From positions 1 through 45,342 of the forward strand of contig NZ_SJEX01000039.1 in NCBI RefSeq assembly GCF_005930495.1: a stretch of DNA of 45,342 bases, written 5' to 3'. The notes under the pieces are model-generated. The model saw nothing but the letters and a program-made list of their open reading frames with translations. It ran no database searches and was not told where the DNA came from. This DNA is from Modestobacter excelsi. GTDB taxonomy: Bacteria; Actinomycetota; Actinomycetes; Mycobacteriales; Geodermatophilaceae. Made by a program: the position numbers and the translations under genes. Below are positions 43,180-45,342 of the stretch, piece after piece. Each line of letters opens with the position of its first letter. Position 1 is the first letter of the stretch.

Positions 43180-43422
43180 TCAGGCGCGGAGCAGGAACCG
43201 GGGCCCGGACCGGTCGAAACGGAAGCAGGAGCACATCCCGCAGTCCGAGCCGCTGCGGTAGTGGTCGTGGGCCTCGCGGGCGTGCGCACAGGTGCACAAC
43301 TGGGCCCGGCCGTTCCGGGGCGCCTTCCGACGCACGTCGTCGGCCGGCGGCGCGGGGGTGGTGACCACGTCGGGGACCACGTGCAGGTGGCGGGCAGGGG
43401 ACGTGCCGGAACTCACGCGCAT
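43180..43422 (-). CDS. Small Cys/His-rich protein of unknown function, copy B
   Basis: 80 residues from ATG 43422, with an excellent ribosome site GGAGGGGG about 7 bases upstream, so this is very probably translated. N-terminal 40 residues are variable and Pro-rich (SPARHLHVVP, TTPAPPADD). The C-terminal module carries C43, C45, H47, H52, H54, C61, C64 and C66, with HYR and GSDC in the same places as copies A and C, and the ending RFLLRA nearly matches copy A. No signal peptide or membrane helix. Likely a cytoplasmic metal-binding protein (inference). Single gene, ended by the hairpin at 43076-43121. Function unknown. Confidence 0.8.
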   Translation of the reverse strand: MRVSSGTSPARHLHVVPDVVTTPAPPADDVRRKAPRNGRAQLCTCAHAREAHDHYRSGSDCGMCSCFRFDRSGPRFLLRA

Positions 43423-43615
43423 GGTGGGACCCCCTCCGCAGACCGTCATCATGGTCAACTGTCCATGCGACTGACCAACCAAACCAGATGGACGCCCCGT
43501 TGCGAAGACCTCGGACGAGATCTGCAGCGGAAACCACGGCGGACCGGGCCGCGAACAGGGAGGCTGGGCACCATGGAGGGCATGGCGACCGGGTGCTCGC
43601 GCGGCGGGTCCGGGC

Positions 43616-43849
43616 TCAGCGTGGTGAGCGGCGGAACCGCGCGCGCAGCGAGCGGTGGAAGCGCCCGCAGTCGCACAGCGCGCAGTCGCTGCCCGCGCGG
43701 TAGTGCTCGTGCGCCTGCTTCCCGTGCCCGCACGAACACGGCGCACCGGCGGGCTCCGGCGGAGGCGTCTTCGCCACGGCCAGCGGCGGCGGAACGCAGT
43801 GGAGGCGGAACTGTCCCGATGGGCTCCCGGCCTCAGCCTCGAAGGGCAT
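43616..43849 (-). CDS. Small Cys/His-rich protein of unknown function, copy C
   Basis: 77 residues from ATG 43849, with GGAGG five bases upstream; the open frame continues to 43927 but this start fits copies A and B. N-terminal 35 residues are Pro/Ala-rich (SPSGQFRLHCVPPPLAV). The module has C38, C40, H42, H47, H49, C56, C59 and C61; CSCGHGKQAH is identical to copy A, and HYR and GSDC are conserved. The tail is strongly basic (RARFRRSPR), which might contact nucleic acid or membrane phosphate (speculative). Divergent from the GH16 gene at 43932 with 82 bp between the starts. The 193 bp between copies B and C hold no other gene. Confidence 0.78.
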   Translation of the reverse strand: MPFEAEAGSPSGQFRLHCVPPPLAVAKTPPPEPAGAPCSCGHGKQAHEHYRAGSDCALCDCGRFHRSLRARFRRSPR

Positions 43850-43931
43850 CCCAGCCTCCGTTCCTCCGGTCCTCCGTGAGACGGAACGGTACGGCACCCC
43901 AGCCCCAGCAGCACCCCCATGCTGCACGGAC

Positions 43932-44837
43932 GTGCAGGTGAGCGCGCCGGAGACGGTCGCCGCCGACCGTGCGCCGGAGCCCCGGCCGTCGTGGTGGCAC
44001 CGCGCGCGCCGCCGTCCGTGGATCTACCTCGCCGCGGTCGGCGTCGCGGTGCTCGGAGGACAGCTGCTCACCGCCCCGGACTCGAGCGCGCCCGACGAGG
44101 ACCTGCCCGGGTGGGACCTGGTCCTGTCCGAGGACTTCAGCACCGACGCCGGCTCCGGCGACTTCGCCGACACCTACCCCGGCTGGGCCGGCTACGACGG
44201 CGCCCGGGACACCTCGCGCGACCTGGGTCGGCCACAGGCCACCCAGGGCCTCTACGACAGCGACAGCACCACCACGGTGGAGGACGGCGTCGTCGACGTC
44301 CGGGTGCACACCTCCGGGACGACCCCGCAGGTGATGGCGCTGACCCCGACGCCGGACGGGCAGTGGTGGCCCGGTCAGCAGTACGGGCGGTACTCCGTCC
44401 GGTTCAAGACCGACACCGTGCCCGGCTACAAGCTCGCCTGGCTGCTCTGGCCCACCAGCGACAACTGGACCGAGGGCGAGATCGACTTCCCCGAGGCCGA
44501 CCTCGGCGACGACATCTCCGGCGCCTCGCACGACATCACCGGCGACCCGAGCGTCAACGCCTTCAAGATCGACACGGAGATGTCGACGACCGACTGGCAC
44601 ACCGCCACCATCGAGTGGCTGCCCGGCCGGCTGACCTTCCTCCTCGACGACGAGTCCTGGACGACGACCGACCCGACGGCGATCCCGGTCCACCCGATGC
44701 GCTGGGTGCTGCAGACCGAGACCCAGCTCGAGCAGGCGGGGCCCGACCCGAGCGCGTCCGGGCACGTCTACATCGACTGGGTCGCCGCGTGGTCCATGTC
44801 CGACGCCGCCGGGGACGCCGCCCGCGCGGAGGAGTGA
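43932..44837 (+). CDS. Membrane-anchored or secreted GH16 glycoside hydrolase, short form
   Basis: 301 residues from GTG 43932 (GTG 43938 is an alternative). About 30 N-terminal residues, basic at the end (HRARRRPW), precede a hydrophobic helix (IYLAAVGVAVLGGQLLTA, about 31-48), so it is exported or anchored. The rest is a lone GH16 domain: LVLSEDFSTDAGSGDFADTY, QYGRYSVRFKTDTVPGYKLAWLLWP, the catalytic motif E183-I-D185-F-P-E188, TDWHTATIEWLPG and HVYIDWVAAW. Unlike the GH16 pair at 21-27 kb it has no discoidin modules, and its catalytic motif is EIDFPE rather than EVDAVE, so it is a separate lineage. Could trim or release the polysaccharide. Confidence 0.9.
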   Translation: MQVSAPETVAADRAPEPRPSWWHRARRRPWIYLAAVGVAVLGGQLLTAPDSSAPDEDLPGWDLVLSEDFSTDAGSGDFADTYPGWAGYDGARDTSRDLGRPQATQGLYDSDSTTTVEDGVVDVRVHTSGTTPQVMALTPTPDGQWWPGQQYGRYSVRFKTDTVPGYKLAWLLWPTSDNWTEGEIDFPEADLGDDISGASHDITGDPSVNAFKIDTEMSTTDWHTATIEWLPGRLTFLLDDESWTTTDPTAIPVHPMRWVLQTETQLEQAGPDPSASGHVYIDWVAAWSMSDAAGDAARAEE

Positions 44838-44980
44838 CCCCCGACGTCCGCAGGGACAGTCGTCGCCACTCCTGCCCTCTGCGATCCCGTCGCCTGCTGG
44901 GAACGGACCGGACCGCCCGGCTCAGTGACTCACCGTCTCAGCGCGATCACCGATGGTGCAGCTGTGACGGATGATGTGGC

Positions 44981-45034
44981 TGTGCGCACATGTACCAATC
45001 CGCTCTGTGTTTTTTGTAGTTACACAGCTAACTT
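44981..45034 (+). promoter_or_regulatory. AT-rich promoter region with two palindromes
   Basis: A perfect palindrome TGTGCGCACA (44981-44990) and an inverted repeat CTGTGT-N11-ACACAG (45005-45027) precede TAACTT (45029-45034), a -10-like box ending 8 bases before ATG 45043. The T-run in the spacer is unusual for this genome. Suggests a regulated, possibly leaderless promoter. The rest of 44838-45042 shows no gene. Confidence 0.4.
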
Positions 45035-45042
45035 TCGACGCG

Positions 45043-45342
45043 ATGAAGACGAACCGATCTCGCCGCCGCCTGTTCGCCGGGTCGGTCGCCCTCGCTGCCA
45101 CCTTCTGCGGAACCGCCATCTCGCACCACGCCGGTGACCGTCCCGAGCCTGCATCGGCCACCGCGGTGAGCGACGCCGCGGCCGGCTCCAGCTGGGACGA
45201 AGAAGCCGCCGTCCGGGCGCACCACGTGCAGCAGCAGGTCGATGCCGGCGGCGTTACCGGCCGAGGTGAGCACGTCGCCGTCGTCGACGAAGAGCACGTC
45301 GGGGTCGAGGCGGACCTGCGGGAAGAAGCCGGAGAACGCGGC
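45043..45342 (+). CDS. Start of a secreted-protein gene, runs off window and appears chimeric
   Basis: An open frame of 100 codons from ATG 45043 to the edge without a stop. The start looks genuine: KTNRSRRRLFAG, then a hydrophobic stretch (SVALAATFCGTAIS) make a signal peptide, followed by an Ala/Ser-rich mature start. From about 45205 on, the sequence is the reverse strand of a GlxA-like gene, so the later codons (EHVAVVDEEHVGVEADL) are probably not original. Either the gene was truncated and fused by rearrangement, or a new reading frame arose. The family of the intact parent cannot be named. Confidence 0.45.
   Translation, partial: MKTNRSRRRLFAGSVALAATFCGTAISHHAGDRPEPASATAVSDAAAGSSWDEEAAVRAHHVQQQVDAGGVTGRGEHVAVVDEEHVGVEADLREEAGERG
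45208..45342 (-). pseudogene. 3'-truncated GlxA/AraC-family regulator (DJ-1/PfpI domain fragment)
   Basis: The frame entering from the right edge reads FFPQVRLDPDVLFVDDGDV, then LTSAGNAAGIDLLLHVVR. This is the strongly conserved end of the amidase-like (DJ-1/PfpI) domain of GlxA-family transcription regulators (usually VDDGDVLTSAG.AAGIDLCLHLVR.DHG). Resemblance stops near 45208. The frame continues to 45028 only as unrelated sequence, so the AraC-type DNA-binding domain, normally the next 120-150 residues, is absent. The 5' part lies outside the window. Confidence 0.7.

Noticed and set aside
1..45342. CRISPR arrays, tRNA/rRNA genes and intact transposases
   Set aside because: No regularly spaced direct repeats, no tRNA-like cloverleaf with a CCA-adjacent TTCGA arm, and no DDE or serine/tyrosine recombinase motifs were seen on either strand.

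Overview
The window is high-GC DNA with many GTG starts, tightly packed genes and frequent GTGA/ATGA overlaps. This points to an actinobacterium; Geodermatophilaceae (Blastococcus/Geodermatophilus/Modestobacter type) is my guess and is not proven by the sequence. No rRNA, tRNA, CRISPR array or intact insertion sequence was seen. Almost everything belongs to surface or extracellular polysaccharide synthesis: about thirteen glycosyltransferases (GTs), one polyprenyl-phosphate sugar-phosphate transferase, two Wzx-type flippases, two Wzy/ligase-type polymerases, two Wzz-like chain-length proteins, one Wzm/Wzt ABC exporter, three membrane acyltransferases and three exported GH16 glycoside hydrolases.

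Region by region. (1) 1-3268, minus strand: a methyltransferase cut by the window edge, a GT2 with a methyltransferase-like tail, and a GT4. Diverging from these at 3286-6531, plus strand, are a GT4-GT2 fusion and a GT2, closed by a strong hairpin at 6535-6566. (2) 6567-15433, minus strand: a seven-gene operon-like run read from 15433 downward (GT2, polymerase, GT2, acyltransferase, FAD enzyme, GT4, flippase). (3) 15694-20946: a plus-strand GT2, then on the minus strand the Wzt-like ATPase, its permease and a Wzz-like protein. (4) 21225-28494, plus strand: two closely related GH16 enzymes flanking a GT4 and a galE scar, then the initiating transferase. (5) 29119-39189, minus strand: a second assembly operon (WecG/TagA-type GT, GT2-GT4 fusion, Wzz-like protein, polymerase, flippase, two acyltransferases), the first five genes mostly joined by 4-bp overlaps. 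(6) 39516-45342: a small membrane hydrolase, two GT2s, a third GH16, three paralogous small Cys/His-rich proteins of unknown function, and at the right edge a chimeric junction between the start of a secreted-protein gene and a broken GlxA-like regulator gene.

How the parts could work together (inference): the transferase at 26977 loads the first sugar phosphate on undecaprenyl phosphate. The WecG/TagA-type enzyme and the many GTs extend the repeat unit, the acyltransferases and methyltransferase decorate it, and the flippases and polymerases export and polymerise it under control of the Wzz-like proteins. A second glycan may leave by the ABC exporter. The exported GH16 enzymes would cut or remodel the product outside the cell.

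The least explained items are the three-copy Cys/His-rich family at 40.1-43.8 kb, the loss of ATP-binding motifs in both Wzz/tyrosine-kinase-like proteins, the folded leader before the GT2 at 42200, and the gene scars at 24.5-24.8 kb and 45.2 kb.
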